From NCBI GenBank assembly GCA_047602365.1, contig JASGHM010000003.1, positions 1-64,000 of the forward strand: a stretch of DNA of 64,000 nt, given 5' to 3'. Both the position numbers and the translations under genes were made by a program. The DNA comes from Piscinibacter sp047602365 (GTDB lineage Bacteria; Pseudomonadota; Gammaproteobacteria; Burkholderiales; Burkholderiaceae_C). The notes beneath the pieces were generated by a model. That model was not told the DNA's origin, did not search any database, and was given only the letters and a program-made list of their open reading frames with translations. Within the stretch, counting starts at the first letter, position 1. Each line of letters opens with the position of its first letter. Below are positions 22,556 through 30,781 of this stretch, in pieces.

Positions 22556-23065
22556 ATGCTTGGTCTGACAACACTCGGAGTCATCCACACCGCCATCAGT
22601 CTGGTGGCGGTCGTCTGCGGCTTCTGGGCACTCGCGCGCGACAAGGAGATCACGACGACGTCGTCGCTGGGGCGCACCTATCTCGTCACGACGCTGCTGA
22701 CGGCCCTCACCGGGCTGGGCATCTTTCAGCACGGCGGCTTCGGGCCGCCGCACGTTCTGGCCATTCTCACGATCCTCGCGCTCGGCGTCGGCTTTGCGGC
22801 GGCCGTCACCGGCGTGCTCGGCCGTCGTTCGCGCTACCTGCAGGCGGTCTGCTTCTCGGCCACCGTGCTGTTCCACATGATCCCCGGCTTCACGGAAACC
22901 CTGACGCGCCTTCCGGCGACCCAGGCGTCCTTCCCCAACGCCGAAGCGCCGGGCCTGCGCCCGATCTTCGCGGTGCTCTTCCTGCTGTTTCTCGTCGGTC
23001 TCGCGCTTCAGCTGCGTTGGCTGAAGGGGAAGATCGACGGGCCGCTCGCGCAAGCGGCGACCTGA
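22556..23065 (+). CDS. Four-helix membrane protein, DUF2306-like
   Basis: A 169-residue inner-membrane protein with helices at about 8-27, 43-61, 66-90 and 137-156. His residues near helix ends (VIHTAISL, FQHGGFGPPHVLAI, VLFHMIPGF) recall heme- or quinone-associated membrane families such as DUF2306, but this is not firm. ATG 22556 has an excellent ribosome site AAGGAGATTCGG. The next small gene begins 28 bases after its stop. Confidence 0.75.
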   Translation: MLGLTTLGVIHTAISLVAVVCGFWALARDKEITTTSSLGRTYLVTTLLTALTGLGIFQHGGFGPPHVLAILTILALGVGFAAAVTGVLGRRSRYLQAVCFSATVLFHMIPGFTETLTRLPATQASFPNAEAPGLRPIFAVLFLLFLVGLALQLRWLKGKIDGPLAQAAT

Positions 23066-23093
23066 AGCACCCCGAACGAACGGCGAGGCACAC

Positions 23094-23261
23094 ATGTTCA
23101 AGCGGTCCCTCTTCGCGCCCCTGGTTCTCATCCTGCTCGGCGTCGTCTTCCTGCTGTCGAACCTCGGCATGCTGCCGCACCTGGGCCCGCTGTTCGCCCG
23201 CTGGTGGCCGCTGATCCTCATCGCCGTCGGAGGCATGCTCCTCCTGCGGCGCATGGGCTAG
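23094..23261 (+). CDS. LiaI/LiaF-like two-helix membrane protein
   Basis: A 55-residue protein: MFKRSLFAPLVLILLGVVFL, then SNLGMLPHLGPLFARWWPLI and a final helix ending LLLRRMG. Two helices flanking a SNLGML turn are the hallmark of the short transmembrane module shared by LiaI and LiaF-type proteins (DUF5668). The length is complete for the stand-alone form. The start is ATG 23094. It is too small to score well on length, but the composition and motif are convincing. Confidence 0.78.
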   Translation: MFKRSLFAPLVLILLGVVFLLSNLGMLPHLGPLFARWWPLILIAVGGMLLLRRMG

Positions 23262-23265
23262 CGCG

Positions 23266-23600
23266 CGGCTGCACGACGCGGTCATCGACACCCGGCTCAG
23301 GATGTCGGCGCTGTGGGCCTCGGTGACCCTGTGCTACCTCTACTGCGACTACTTCGAGCTGTACCAGCCCGGAAAGCTGCAGTCGATGCCGGCGCGCCGG
23401 ATCGTCCCCCTGGGCCCATCCACTCAGGCGGCCTGGCGGCGTGCTGTTCACGCTCGTCATGCTCGCGTTCCTGGTCACCCCCGGTGTCTGGCTGTACTGC
23501 AAGTACTTCGCCGCCGTGGAGATCGCGCTCACGTCGACCGCCGTGTGGCTCGCATGGACCTGGCCGCGAGAGCAACCCGGGCCGCTGCAGCGTGGATGGC
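23266..23600 (+). pseudogene. DUF6326-like membrane protein, internal deletion
   Basis: The first frame reads RLHDAVIDTRLRMSALWASV, then YLYCDYFELYQPGKLQSM and PLGPSTQ, the start of a four-helix membrane family. From about 23435 another frame reads GGVLFTLVMLAFLVTP and KYFAAVEIALTSTAVW, ending LAWTWPRE, which is the end of the same family. About 40 residues between them are missing and the frame changes. No proper start codon lies before RLHD, so the gene is probably dead. Confidence 0.6.
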
Positions 23601-23635
23601 ATCATGCGCGCCACGCAGCTCTCCCGGCCCTCATC

Positions 23636-23926
23636 GTGAACATCCGTCCAACACCCTTGACCGCGGCCATCGCCGGCGTCGTCGCCGCGGTCGCCTGGCC
23701 GTTCCTGTGGGCCCGATGGGGCGGCCCGGGTGACGCGGGCGGGTTCGAACTGATCGTCGCCACGCTGCTGGTCATCGCCCTGCCCGCCCACGCGTTCGTG
23801 GTCGGCTTCGCACGCCCGCAAGCGGACTCGGCGCGCTCGCTGGACACGGCCCTGCTCAAGCGCATCGGCGCATGGTTGGCGGCCGCCGCGGGTTGCACGG
23901 TGCTTCGCGCGGCCGCAGGCCTCTAG
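23636..23926 (+). CDS. Small three-helix membrane protein
   Basis: A 96-residue protein starting at GTG 23636: VNIRPTPLTAAIAGVVAAVA and further hydrophobic stretches FELIVATLLVIALPAHAFVV and a C-terminal one. It shares a frame with the end of the preceding pseudogene but is a separate unit by composition and start. The family is not recognised. The start has no strong ribosome site. Confidence 0.55.
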   Translation: MNIRPTPLTAAIAGVVAAVAWPFLWARWGGPGDAGGFELIVATLLVIALPAHAFVVGFARPQADSARSLDTALLKRIGAWLAAAAGCTVLRAAAGL

Positions 23927-23972
23927 TACGCTGCGCTTCGCGGCCCAGACACCACGAAGCGAGTCCTGCGTC

Positions 23973-24497
23973 ATGCCACTGCGAACCTTTCTCCGCCCGA
24001 ACTACTTCTTCGGCAAGCAACTGAGCGTGGAGGACTTCCAGCGCGAGCAGGAGTACCACCTCGAGAAGGGCCGCCTGCGCAATCGCCTGCAGTTCGGCAC
24101 GGGGGTCGTGGCCGGGCTGCGTGTGTCCGTCGACGGGCAGGAACTGGTGGTCTCGCCGGGCCTGGCCTTCGACTGCCAGGGCAACGAGCTGGTTCTCGCG
24201 GCCGAGCATCGCCAGCCACTGGGCGCCACGGCAGGGCGTCATGTCGTCGCGATCCGCTACGCCGAGAAGCCCGTGGGTTCGGTGCCGTTGCCCGACGGCA
24301 GCACCGAGCCGACGCACATCGAGGAGACGGTGGCATTCGAGTTCCTGCCCGTGCGCCCGGCGTGTTCCTGCACGACGCCCGCCGAACGCCTTCAGGGTTG
24401 CAGCCAGCCTCATGCCGTCTGCCTTGCCACGATCAGGCTGCAAGGCACACGCTGGCGGGTGAGTTCATCGCGTGGCCACCGGCGCCGCTGCGGCTGA
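23973..24497 (+). CDS. Injection-system-associated-type hypothetical protein
   Basis: A 174-residue protein. The opening RPNYFFGKQLSVEDFQREQE and EKGRLRNRLQFGTGVVAGLR closely follow a family often found in gene clusters for contractile injection systems, where the proteins are several hundred residues long. Here only the N-terminal domain is present, with a Cys-rich segment PACSCTTPAERLQGCSQPHA after it. No sheath, tube or baseplate genes are nearby, so this is an orphan or remnant. ATG 23973. The assignment is from recalled family resemblance. Confidence 0.6.
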   Translation: MPLRTFLRPNYFFGKQLSVEDFQREQEYHLEKGRLRNRLQFGTGVVAGLRVSVDGQELVVSPGLAFDCQGNELVLAAEHRQPLGATAGRHVVAIRYAEKPVGSVPLPDGSTEPTHIEETVAFEFLPVRPACSCTTPAERLQGCSQPHAVCLATIRLQGTRWRVSSSRGHRRRCG

Positions 24498-24540
24498 GGC
24501 CCGCGCCGCCGCCGCAATCGTCTTCCTCGACGGGAACAGC

Positions 24541-24891
24541 ATGTCCGACCGATTCGACCCCGAAGGCTTCGCGCAACGCCAGCTGGATGCGTACAACGAT
24601 CGCAACCTGGAGCGCTTCCTGGCCGAGTACACCGACGATGTCGTCGCCTGCAGGCTCCCGGGGGGCGAGGTCGTCGCCGCGGGCAAGACCGCCTTCGGCG
24701 AGCACTACCGGCGCAACCGCTTCACGCTGCCGGGCCTGCATGCCGAGCTGGTCAAGCGCATGGTGTTCGGCAACAAGGTCATCGACCAGGAACGTGTGCA
24801 CGGCGTGTCCGAGCGCCCGATGGAGGTCGCCGCCATCTACGAGGTCACCCCGGGCGGCATCCGGCGTGTCTGGTTCCTGAGTGGCGAGTAG
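24541..24891 (+). CDS. SnoaL/NTF2-like protein (steroid isomerase type)
   Basis: A 116-residue protein with the cone-shaped NTF2 fold. FAQRQLDAYNDRNLERFLAE and YTDDVVACRLPGGEVVAAGK are the first helices and strand, and PMEVAAIYEVTPGGIRRVWF the last strands. The Asp pair in YTDDV is conserved in this group. Such proteins include ketosteroid isomerase-like enzymes and uncharacterised members. ATG 24541 is preferred over an upstream in-frame extension to 24472. Confidence 0.83.
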   Translation: MSDRFDPEGFAQRQLDAYNDRNLERFLAEYTDDVVACRLPGGEVVAAGKTAFGEHYRRNRFTLPGLHAELVKRMVFGNKVIDQERVHGVSERPMEVAAIYEVTPGGIRRVWFLSGE

Positions 24892-24915
24892 TCGGGCCTC
24901 GCAAGCCTGCTCTGC

Positions 24916-24988
24916 GCCTGGGTGGTTGCGGCGCAACAGCGTTCGTCCCAGGCCCAGGCAGCGAGAATTCCCGGACTGAATCTCCGGG
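24916..24988 (+). promoter_or_regulatory. Structured leader before sugE
   Basis: GCCTGGG (24916-24922) pairs with CCCAGGC (24947-24953) around a nested hairpin GTTGC/GCAAC. A second hairpin CCCGG (24970-24974)/CCGGG (24984-24988) overlaps the ribosome site just before the ATG. It does not match the guanidine riboswitch consensus I know, so control is only a possibility. Confidence 0.35.
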
Positions 24989-24991
24989 AGC

Positions 24992-25318
24992 ATGCGCGTG
25001 GCTTGGATCATGTTGGTCGTTGCAGGTCTGCTCGAAGTCGGCTGGGCCATCGGCCTGAAGTACACGGAAGGCTTCACCCGACTCGGGCCGAGCGTGCTGA
25101 CCCTGGCGGCCATGGTCGCCAGCGTCGTGCTGCTGGGCGTCGCGATGAAGTCGCTTCCCGTCGGCACGTCGTACGCCATCTGGGTGGGCGTCGGAGCCGT
25201 CGGCACGGCCATTCTCGGCATCGTGCTGTTCGGCGAACCCGCCAACCTCGGCCGGCTGGCAAGCCTGGCGCTCATCGTGGCCGGCATCGTCGGCCTCAAG
25301 CTGTCCACGCCGGGCTAG
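24992..25318 (+). CDS. sugE: SugE/Gdx-type small multidrug-resistance exporter
   Basis: A 108-residue four-helix membrane protein of the SMR family. WIMLVVAGLLEVGWAIGLKY contains the essential membrane Glu (E15), and KSLPVGTSYAIWVGVGAVGT is diagnostic of the SugE (Gdx) branch, which exports guanidinium in exchange for protons and can confer tolerance to some quaternary ammonium compounds. SMR genes (qac) are classic integron cargo. A worn attC follows at 25425, in keeping with cassette origin. Confidence 0.92.
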   Translation: MRVAWIMLVVAGLLEVGWAIGLKYTEGFTRLGPSVLTLAAMVASVVLLGVAMKSLPVGTSYAIWVGVGAVGTAILGIVLFGEPANLGRLASLALIVAGIVGLKLSTPG

Positions 25319-25424
25319 CGTGTCGCGACACCCCCCGGGCCTGCACGCACGATCACGCGACGTCGAACTCCGGTGCACCGGTTCGTCGTGCGGGAGCAGA
25401 GCCTCCAGGCCGGGCAGCGCAGCG

Positions 25425-25521
25425 GGCGTGCGCTTGGCCGGCAACACGCTCGCTGTCATCATCGGCCTCGCGCGCAATGCGCCATCCCGATTCCGGCCCG
25501 TGCTCCAACCCCGGGTCGGTC
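25425..25521 (+). repeat. attC site 47 (worn, right two thirds)
   Basis: GCGCTTGGCCGGCAACACGC, CTGTCATCATCGGCC and GCCATCCCGATTCCGGCCC match the centre and right arm. The right end is GCTCCAACCCCGG with GTCGGTC (25515-25521). Confidence 0.62.
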
Positions 25522-25543
25522 GACAAGAACTGAAAGCCATCAC

Positions 25544-26230
25544 ATGCAATCCCGCGACCTCGTGCTCGTTGGTGGTGCCAGCCTGATCGCCGGCGCGGTC
25601 GCGTTCGTCGCGGTGTTCAGCTACCTGGCCGCGAACTTCGACTACCCGCGGGTCCTGGACGGCGCGGCGGCCGATGTGCTGCCTCGCCTGCGTGCCGGCG
25701 GCGCCCGCATGCGCGCGGTGTGGGCCGTCTATTCGGTGCTGCCACTGCTGCTGATCCTCGGTGCCATCGGGGCGGGTTTCGCCTTTCCGTCCAGCCGCGG
25801 TCTCGCCACCCTGGGCGTGGTCTTCGCAACGGTCGGCTCGCTGGCGATGTGCCTCGGGCTGATGCGCTGGCCGAGCGTCCACTGGGTGCTGGCAGAGGCC
25901 TACGAATCGGGCGGCGCCGAGGCCAGGCAGAGCATCGCGGCCGTCTTCTCGGGCCTGAACCTGTACCTCGGCAACTACATCGGCGAGTTCCTCGGCGAGG
26001 TCTGCCTCGGCATCTTCTTCCTGGCGTCGGCGTTGGCGTTGCGCGGCGAGCCTCACTTCCCGGCCTGGCTGGGTGTGGCAGGCATCCTGTTCGCCGTCCT
26101 GTTCTTCATCGGCGCGCTGCGCAACGCGGCGCCGCAGGTCCAGGCCGTGGCAGACCTGAACAACTACCTTCTGCCGCTGTGGCTGGTCGTTCTGGGTGGG
26201 GCGATCGTCTGGTTCCGCCCGCCGGCCTGA
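25544..26230 (+). CDS. DUF4386 family membrane protein
   Basis: A 228-residue inner-membrane protein with about six helices. The conserved pieces of the family are the second helix region, the GLMRWPSVHWVLA segment, and NLYLGNYIGEFLGEVCLGIF followed by PHFPAWLGVAGI. The function is unknown. ATG 25544 lies 22 bases after the worn attC. The stop is in GCCTGAG, an R''-like box with no matching right arm. A second DUF4386 protein is at 41620-42363. Confidence 0.8.
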   Translation: MQSRDLVLVGGASLIAGAVAFVAVFSYLAANFDYPRVLDGAAADVLPRLRAGGARMRAVWAVYSVLPLLLILGAIGAGFAFPSSRGLATLGVVFATVGSLAMCLGLMRWPSVHWVLAEAYESGGAEARQSIAAVFSGLNLYLGNYIGEFLGEVCLGIFFLASALALRGEPHFPAWLGVAGILFAVLFFIGALRNAAPQVQAVADLNNYLLPLWLVVLGGAIVWFRPPA

Positions 26231-26280
26231 GCCCCGTGAACCCTTCCGATCAACGGCCCGGCCCGACGAAAGGGGCAACG

Positions 26281-26866
26281 ATGTCCGACTACCGCTTCGT
26301 TCCGCTGACCGCCGATCGCGGGCCGGACTACCTGCGCTTCTTCGACTCGCGTGCGTTCACCGACAACCCGAAGTGGTCGGGCTGCTACTGCTACTTTCCC
26401 GTTCACGATCCGGCCGCGGTCACGTGGCAGAACCGCACGGCGGAGGAAAACCGGCAGAGCGTCTCCGCCTGCGTTCAGGCCGGCTCGACCTCCGGTGTTC
26501 TCGCCTACTTCGACGGCCAGGTGATCGGCTGGTGCCACGCCGGGCCCTGGTCCATGTACCCGATGCTGCGCGATCTCCCGGAGGCCGACACGGCAAGTCT
26601 CGGCGTGATCTTCTGCTTCGTGGTCGCGCCCGAGCATCGCGGCAACGGGGTCGCCAGCGCTCTGCTCGACGCGGCCTGCCGCGAGCTGCGTGCCCGCGGC
26701 CTGACGGCCGTACAGGCCAAGCCGATGCGCAGTGCGCAAGGCGCCGCCGCGAATCACCTGGGGCCGCTGTCCGATGTACCTGGCGGCCGGGTTCGAGATC
26801 GTGCGGGAGTCGCCGGACGGCGATGTGTTCGTGCGCAGATCGCTGCTCGCGCACGGCGCGAGCTGA
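26281..26866 (+). pseudogene. GNAT acetyltransferase, +1 frameshift
   Basis: Residues 1-164 are a clear GNAT: WSGCYCYFPVHDPAAVTW near the N-terminus, then LGVIFCFVVAPEHRGNGVAS with the acetyl-CoA loop. At 26773 one extra base after CTGTCC breaks the frame; the intended continuation MYLAAGFEIVRESPDGDVFV runs in the next frame to TGA 26866. Without the extra base the protein is about 194 residues and complete. With it, the frame runs on into the RDD gene, giving an artificial fusion. ATG 26281 follows AAAGGGGCAACG. Confidence 0.82.
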
Positions 26867-26913
26867 CCCCAGGCTCAGACGAGACAACCCAGCCCCCGAC
26901 GAGACACTTCTCC

Positions 26914-27402
26914 ATGCCATCCCACAAGACATTCCAGACGCAGAACATCGAATGGCAGGCGAAGCTGCAGGGTGTGCAGCTGGCTTCGTTCCGCTCCCGC
27001 GCGCTGGCCTTCCTGCTCGATGCGGCGCTCGTCGTGCTGCTGCTCGCCCTGCCGAGCGCCTGGGCGATGACGCAGGAGTGGCGCACGGGGCCGTTGACCC
27101 TGTCCTTCGAGTTCGGCGGCCTGGTCAGCGTGGTGCTGGCGGTGTCCTACTTCGGCCTGAGCACCTACCTGGGCAAGGGCCGCACGATCGGCAAGTACGT
27201 GTTCGGCATCCGTGTCGTGTCGCTGGTCCACAGCCACATGTCGCTGTGGCACTGCATCGAACGTGCGCTGGGCTATGCGGCCTCGTCGCTGGAGGCCGGG
27301 TTCGGCTTCTTCCAGTTCTTCACCCATCCGAACCAGCAGACGGTGCACGACCGCATCGCCGAGACCATCGTCGTCGTGTCGCGGCCGCGCCGGGCAAGCT
27401 GA
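26914..27402 (+). CDS. RDD family membrane protein
   Basis: A 162-residue membrane protein. SFRSRALAFLLDAALVVLLL is the first RDD helix with the conserved Arg and Asp (R, D-A). SYFGLSTYLGKGRTIGKYVF and GIRVVSLVHSHMSLWHCIER are the middle conserved loop. HPNQQTVHDRIAETIVV is the usual C-terminal motif. The function of RDD proteins is mostly unknown; some act in ion homeostasis. ATG 26914. Confidence 0.87.
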   Translation: MPSHKTFQTQNIEWQAKLQGVQLASFRSRALAFLLDAALVVLLLALPSAWAMTQEWRTGPLTLSFEFGGLVSVVLAVSYFGLSTYLGKGRTIGKYVFGIRVVSLVHSHMSLWHCIERALGYAASSLEAGFGFFQFFTHPNQQTVHDRIAETIVVVSRPRRAS

Positions 27403-27515
27403 GGCTGCGCATCACGCCCGCGGAGTAAGCTGCCGATTCCGCTGGCTGCGTTTCAGAGGTGTCGTCGACACCGTCTCGACGCGGTCCGGCTCGTCCAACG
27501 TCCCGGGAGCCCGTC

Positions 27516-27770
27516 ATGAACATCCGCACGCTCGGCCTCGTCGCCGCCAGCTCGTTCGCATCCTTTGCACTGGCCGTGGCGTTCGTGCCCGCCGCGAAGT
27601 CGCAGGTCGTCGCGATTCCGAGCTACGTGCCGATCGGCGTCTCCGCCAGCGGAAACTCCAGCACGGTCTGGTTCCACGAGCCATCGTCGCGCCAGGCGCT
27701 GGCCTGCCAGACCGTCCAGCAGGGTTCCGGCGTCTCCAGCATCCAGTGCGTCTCGGCCAAGCTTCCCTAG
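27516..27770 (+). CDS. Small exported protein
   Basis: An 84-residue protein with a signal peptide of about 29 residues (ending PAAKSQ) and a mature part of only about 55 residues. VVAIPSYVPIGVSASGNSST and HEPSSRQALACQTVQQGSG are the main segments, and two cysteines could pair. ATG 27516 follows CGGGAGCCCGTC. The sequence just before (GGCTCGTCCAAC, GTCCCGG) looks like a worn attC right arm. The family is not recognised. Confidence 0.68.
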   Translation: MNIRTLGLVAASSFASFALAVAFVPAAKSQVVAIPSYVPIGVSASGNSSTVWFHEPSSRQALACQTVQQGSGVSSIQCVSAKLP

Positions 27771-27861
27771 TGGCTCGCACAGCGTCCCTGGGCCGCGAGG
27801 CCATGGCGGCGTATGCTGCATCGCGCGGCTCGGACGCCGGGCGCGAGAAGGGACGTCCGCA

Positions 27862-28347
27862 ATGATCACCCTGCTGCCGATGCCGGAAGGCGAGTTCCCC
27901 TCCTTCGAGGCGGAGTGCACCGCCGCCTACGCCCACGACAACATTCGTGCCGGTCGCTGGCCGCAGTCGTCCGGGCTGGCGCGTGCCAGGGAGGAGTTCC
28001 GTCGCCTGCTGCCCGATGGCCTGAACTCCCCCAACCACTTCATCTACAGCATCCACGACCCGGAGCAAGGGCAGACCGTCGGGTTCCTGTGGTTCGCGGA
28101 GTTCGAGGCCCGGGGTGCCCGCACCGGCCACGTCTACAGCATCCACATCGAGCCGGAGCATCGCGGCCGCGGCCACGCCAAGGCGGCGATCGACCTGATC
28201 GAGGCGCAAGGCCTGGCACGCGGCCTGATCAACATCTCGCTGCACGTGTTCAGCCACAACGCCGCCGCGCAAGCCCTGTACCGCTCGCTCGGCTACGGGA
28301 TCACCGGCTTCAACATGATCAAGCCCCTCAGGGGCGACGAGGCCTGA
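27862..28347 (+). CDS. GNAT family N-acetyltransferase
   Basis: A 161-residue acetyltransferase. GHVYSIHIEPEHRGRGHAKA is strand 4 with the acetyl-CoA loop RGRGHA, and NAAAQALYRSLGYGITGFNM is the C-terminal motif. The N-terminal half (HDNIRAGRWPQ, GLNSPNHFIYSIHDPEQG) resembles GNATs acting on amino acids or small peptides. ATG 27862 follows GGGACGTCCGCA. The stop lies in GCCTGAG, an R''-like box, but no right arm follows. Confidence 0.88.
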   Translation: MITLLPMPEGEFPSFEAECTAAYAHDNIRAGRWPQSSGLARAREEFRRLLPDGLNSPNHFIYSIHDPEQGQTVGFLWFAEFEARGARTGHVYSIHIEPEHRGRGHAKAAIDLIEAQGLARGLINISLHVFSHNAAAQALYRSLGYGITGFNMIKPLRGDEA

Positions 28348-28390
28348 GGCCTCCCGGCACAGACATAGAAGACCAACTGGAGGAGACGAC

Positions 28391-28996
28391 ATGAAGCATG
28401 GCAATGCACGAATCTGCACCACTTCCCTGAGCCTGGCGGCGCTGCTGGCACTCGGCGGCTGCGCGACGCAGGGCGCCGGCGGCTGGGTGACGCTGATCGA
28501 CGGGACGGCCGGCCTGGAGAACTTCTCGCGGGTCGGCGAGGCGAACTGGGCCGCCACCGAGGGTGCGATCCAGGCGACGCAGGGCGGCAAGGACCCGGCC
28601 TACCTCGTCTCCAAGGCGAGCTACAAGGACTTCGCGCTCAAGGTCGAGTTCTGGTCCAGCGACGACGCCAACAGCGGCGTGTTCCTGCGCTGCCAGGACC
28701 CGGCCAAGATCACCGACGAGAACTGCTACGAGGCCAACATCTTCGACCAGCGCCCCGACCCGAGCTACGGCACCGGCGCCATCGTCAAGGTCGCCAAGGC
28801 ACCCGACCCGATGCCCAAGGCCGGCGGGAAGTGGAACACCTACGAGATCTCGGCCAAGGGCTCCCGGCTCGTGCTGGTACTGAACGGCGTCAAGACGGTC
28901 GAGGTCGACGACAGCAAGCTGGCCAGCGGCCCGATCGCGCTGCAGTGGGGGCGTGGCACGATCAAGTTCCGCAAGGTCGAGATCCGTGCGCTGTAG
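28391..28996 (+). CDS. DUF1080 (3-keto-disaccharide hydrolase-type) lipoprotein
   Basis: A 201-residue exported lipoprotein. The lipobox LGGC lies near residues 21-24. The rest is a jelly-roll domain of the DUF1080 family: WVTLIDGTAGLENFSRVGEA, FALKVEFWSSDDANSGVFLR and GPIALQWGRGTIKFRKVEIR. Characterised relatives hydrolyse 3-keto-glycosides in the periplasm. ATG 28391 is preceded by GGAGGAGACGAC, one of the best ribosome sites in the window. Confidence 0.88.
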   Translation: MKHGNARICTTSLSLAALLALGGCATQGAGGWVTLIDGTAGLENFSRVGEANWAATEGAIQATQGGKDPAYLVSKASYKDFALKVEFWSSDDANSGVFLRCQDPAKITDENCYEANIFDQRPDPSYGTGAIVKVAKAPDPMPKAGGKWNTYEISAKGSRLVLVLNGVKTVEVDDSKLASGPIALQWGRGTIKFRKVEIRAL

Positions 28997-29042
28997 CGGC
29001 CCTCGTCGCAGCGTTCAAACATCGATCATCCAGGGAGTGCAT

Positions 29043-29603
29043 TTGCGGATTGCCATCGTGAGTCTCTGTGGCGGCTTGCTCGCGGCATGCGCGAGCACGA
29101 CCGCCACGCTGACGCCTGCGCCGCAGGCGCCCGTCTGTGATCGCAACGCCCGCGCCCTGGTGCTGTGGGCACCGCAGTGGCGTGCCGACCAGAAGGATGT
29201 CGCGGCCCGCGAGGAAGCCGCCGCGTCCGGCCTCGGCGGTTTCCTCACCGGCTCGGGCTGCTTCGCGGCGGCCGAGCTGCGCCGTGCGAGCAGCCTCGGC
29301 CCCGCCGCCGTGGCCGCGGAGACGGCGGCCTCCGGCGCCCGCTTCGACACCGTGGTGGCGATCGGGGTGCGCGAGCTCGGCCCGGTGGTCAAGCTGCTGT
29401 CCTCGGCCGCACTGGTCGAGGGCGGCACGGAAGCCGTGCTTCAGGTCAGCACCTGGGCACCGCCGTCGGCGAGTCCGGCGCGCGAGTTCACGGTCCATTG
29501 GCGCCATGGCGGCCCCGGGGTGGTCAAGGGTGTGGCCAGCCTGCCCGAGGACATGCGTGCCGCGCTGCGCGCCGGCCTGCAGCCGGCCGGCTCGGTGCCC
29601 TGA
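29043..29603 (+). CDS. Putative lipoprotein
   Basis: A 186-residue exported protein. The signal LRIAIVSLCGGLLAACAST ends in a lipobox (LLAAC). The mature part (RALVLWAPQWRADQKDVAAR, FDTVVAIGVRELGPVVKLLS) is alpha-beta, with no family I recognise. No ATG fits; TTG 29043 has GGAG 6 bases upstream, and GTG 29037 is an alternative. The upstream GTTCAAACATCG may be a trace of an attC right arm. Confidence 0.72.
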   Translation: MRIAIVSLCGGLLAACASTTATLTPAPQAPVCDRNARALVLWAPQWRADQKDVAAREEAAASGLGGFLTGSGCFAAAELRRASSLGPAAVAAETAASGARFDTVVAIGVRELGPVVKLLSSAALVEGGTEAVLQVSTWAPPSASPAREFTVHWRHGGPGVVKGVASLPEDMRAALRAGLQPAGSVP

Positions 29604-29613
29604 CACAACGCGC

Positions 29614-30129
29614 ATGCCCCGCTACGTCGCGTTCCTGCGAGGCGTCAGCCCGGTGAATGCCAGCATGCCGGCGCTCAAGGCCTGCTTCGAGGCGGCCGGC
29701 TTCTCGAACGTTCGCACGCTGCTGTCCAGCGGCAACGTCGTCTTCGACGCACGTTCGTCGTCGCCGGCGGCGCTGGAGCGCCGCGCCGAGAAGGCCATGC
29801 AGTCGACGCTCGGCCACTGCTTCGACACCATCGTGCGGTCCGCCGAAGATCTTCAGGCGCTCGTCGAGGCCGACCCCTTCGCAGCGTTCGAGCTCGCGCC
29901 GTCGGCCAAGCGCGTGGTCACCTTCCTGCGCAGCCCGCCTGCATCGAAGCCCGCGCTGCCGATCCACCAGGACGGCGCGAGCATCCTCGCGCTCACCGGC
30001 TCCGAGGTGTTCTGCGCCTACGTCCCGAGCCCCAAGGGCCCGGTCTTCATGAGCCTGCTGGAGCGAACCTTCGGCAAGGGCATCACCACCCGCACGCTGG
30101 ACACGGTGCGCAAGTGCGCCTGGGCTTGA
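29614..30129 (+). CDS. DUF1697 protein
   Basis: A 171-residue cytoplasmic protein of the DUF1697 family. PRYVAFLRGVSPVNASMPAL, FSNVRTLLSSGNVVFDARSS and the C-terminal KGPVFMSLLERTFGKGITTR, then TLDTVRK, are all diagnostic. The family has no established function. ATG 29614 lies 10 bases after the preceding stop, too close for an attC, so the two genes probably share a transcript. Confidence 0.9.
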   Translation: MPRYVAFLRGVSPVNASMPALKACFEAAGFSNVRTLLSSGNVVFDARSSSPAALERRAEKAMQSTLGHCFDTIVRSAEDLQALVEADPFAAFELAPSAKRVVTFLRSPPASKPALPIHQDGASILALTGSEVFCAYVPSPKGPVFMSLLERTFGKGITTRTLDTVRKCAWA

Positions 30130-30231
30130 CGGCGGCGGCGTCGCCAGGGCGACAGCGTGTCGCGGGGCTGACAGCCATCGCCGCGGCATGCGCCTAGATT
30201 GCCGCTCACCGTCCACCGCGGGAGCGCACTC

Positions 30232-30660
30232 ATGGAGGCATCGACCGACGCACTGGCCCAACTGCGGGCCATCAACGCCACGGCGGCGTTCAACCGCTGG
30301 TGTGGCATCGAGGTGGTGGCTGCCGAACCGGGCAGCGCCACCATCACGATGCCCTGGCGCCCGGAGGCCGGGCAGTACGCCGGCTTCCTGCACGCCGGGC
30401 TGGTCGGTGCGCTCATCGACACCGCCTGCGGCTTCGCCGCCGCCACGCTGGTCGGCCGCGTGCTGGCCTCTCACTACGCGGTCAACTGCCTGCGGCCGGC
30501 AGTCGGGGAACGCTTCGTGGCCCGCGCCCGCGTGGTCAAGCCCGGCAAGAACCAGGTCTTCACGGCCTGCGAGCTGTTCGCGCAGTCCGGCGGCAGCGAG
30601 AAACTGGTCGCCACGGGCGAGACGCTGCTGCTGGTCGTCGGCGCGGATGCCGACGCCTGA
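30232..30660 (+). CDS. PaaI-type hotdog thioesterase
   Basis: A 142-residue hotdog protein. GQYAGFLHAGLVGALIDTAC carries the catalytic-region motif (FLHAG, D), and ASHYAVNCLRPAVGERFVAR is the central strand. It probably hydrolyses aromatic or medium-chain acyl-CoA thioesters. ATG 30232 follows CGGGAGCGCACTC. The TGA stop is inside GCCTGAG of a rather well kept attC. Confidence 0.88.
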   Translation: MEASTDALAQLRAINATAAFNRWCGIEVVAAEPGSATITMPWRPEAGQYAGFLHAGLVGALIDTACGFAAATLVGRVLASHYAVNCLRPAVGERFVARARVVKPGKNQVFTACELFAQSGGSEKLVATGETLLLVVGADADA

Positions 30661-30764
30661 GCGGGCCGCCCGCTCGATCTGGCCGGGCGGGCGCCGGCTG
30701 TCTATCATGCCGTGCACGCGCGCCGGGCCGCCACCGGCCGCGGCCCTCCACCCCAACGCCAGCT
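30655..30764 (+). repeat. attC site 56 (110 bp)
   Basis: R'' GCCTGAG 30655-30661, CGCTCGATCTGGCCGGGC, CGGCTGTCTATCATGCCG and GCGGCCCTCCACCCCAAC with a worn R' GCCAGCT (30758-30764). CTGGCC-N18-TATCAT at 30679-30708 repeats the promoter-like layout. Confidence 0.68.
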
Positions 30765-30781
30765 GCACAGGAGAGCCACGC

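Noticed and set aside
24916..24988. Guanidine riboswitch upstream of sugE
   Set aside because: The conserved motifs of the known guanidine classes (for example paired ACGR loops) are not present; it is listed only as a structured leader.
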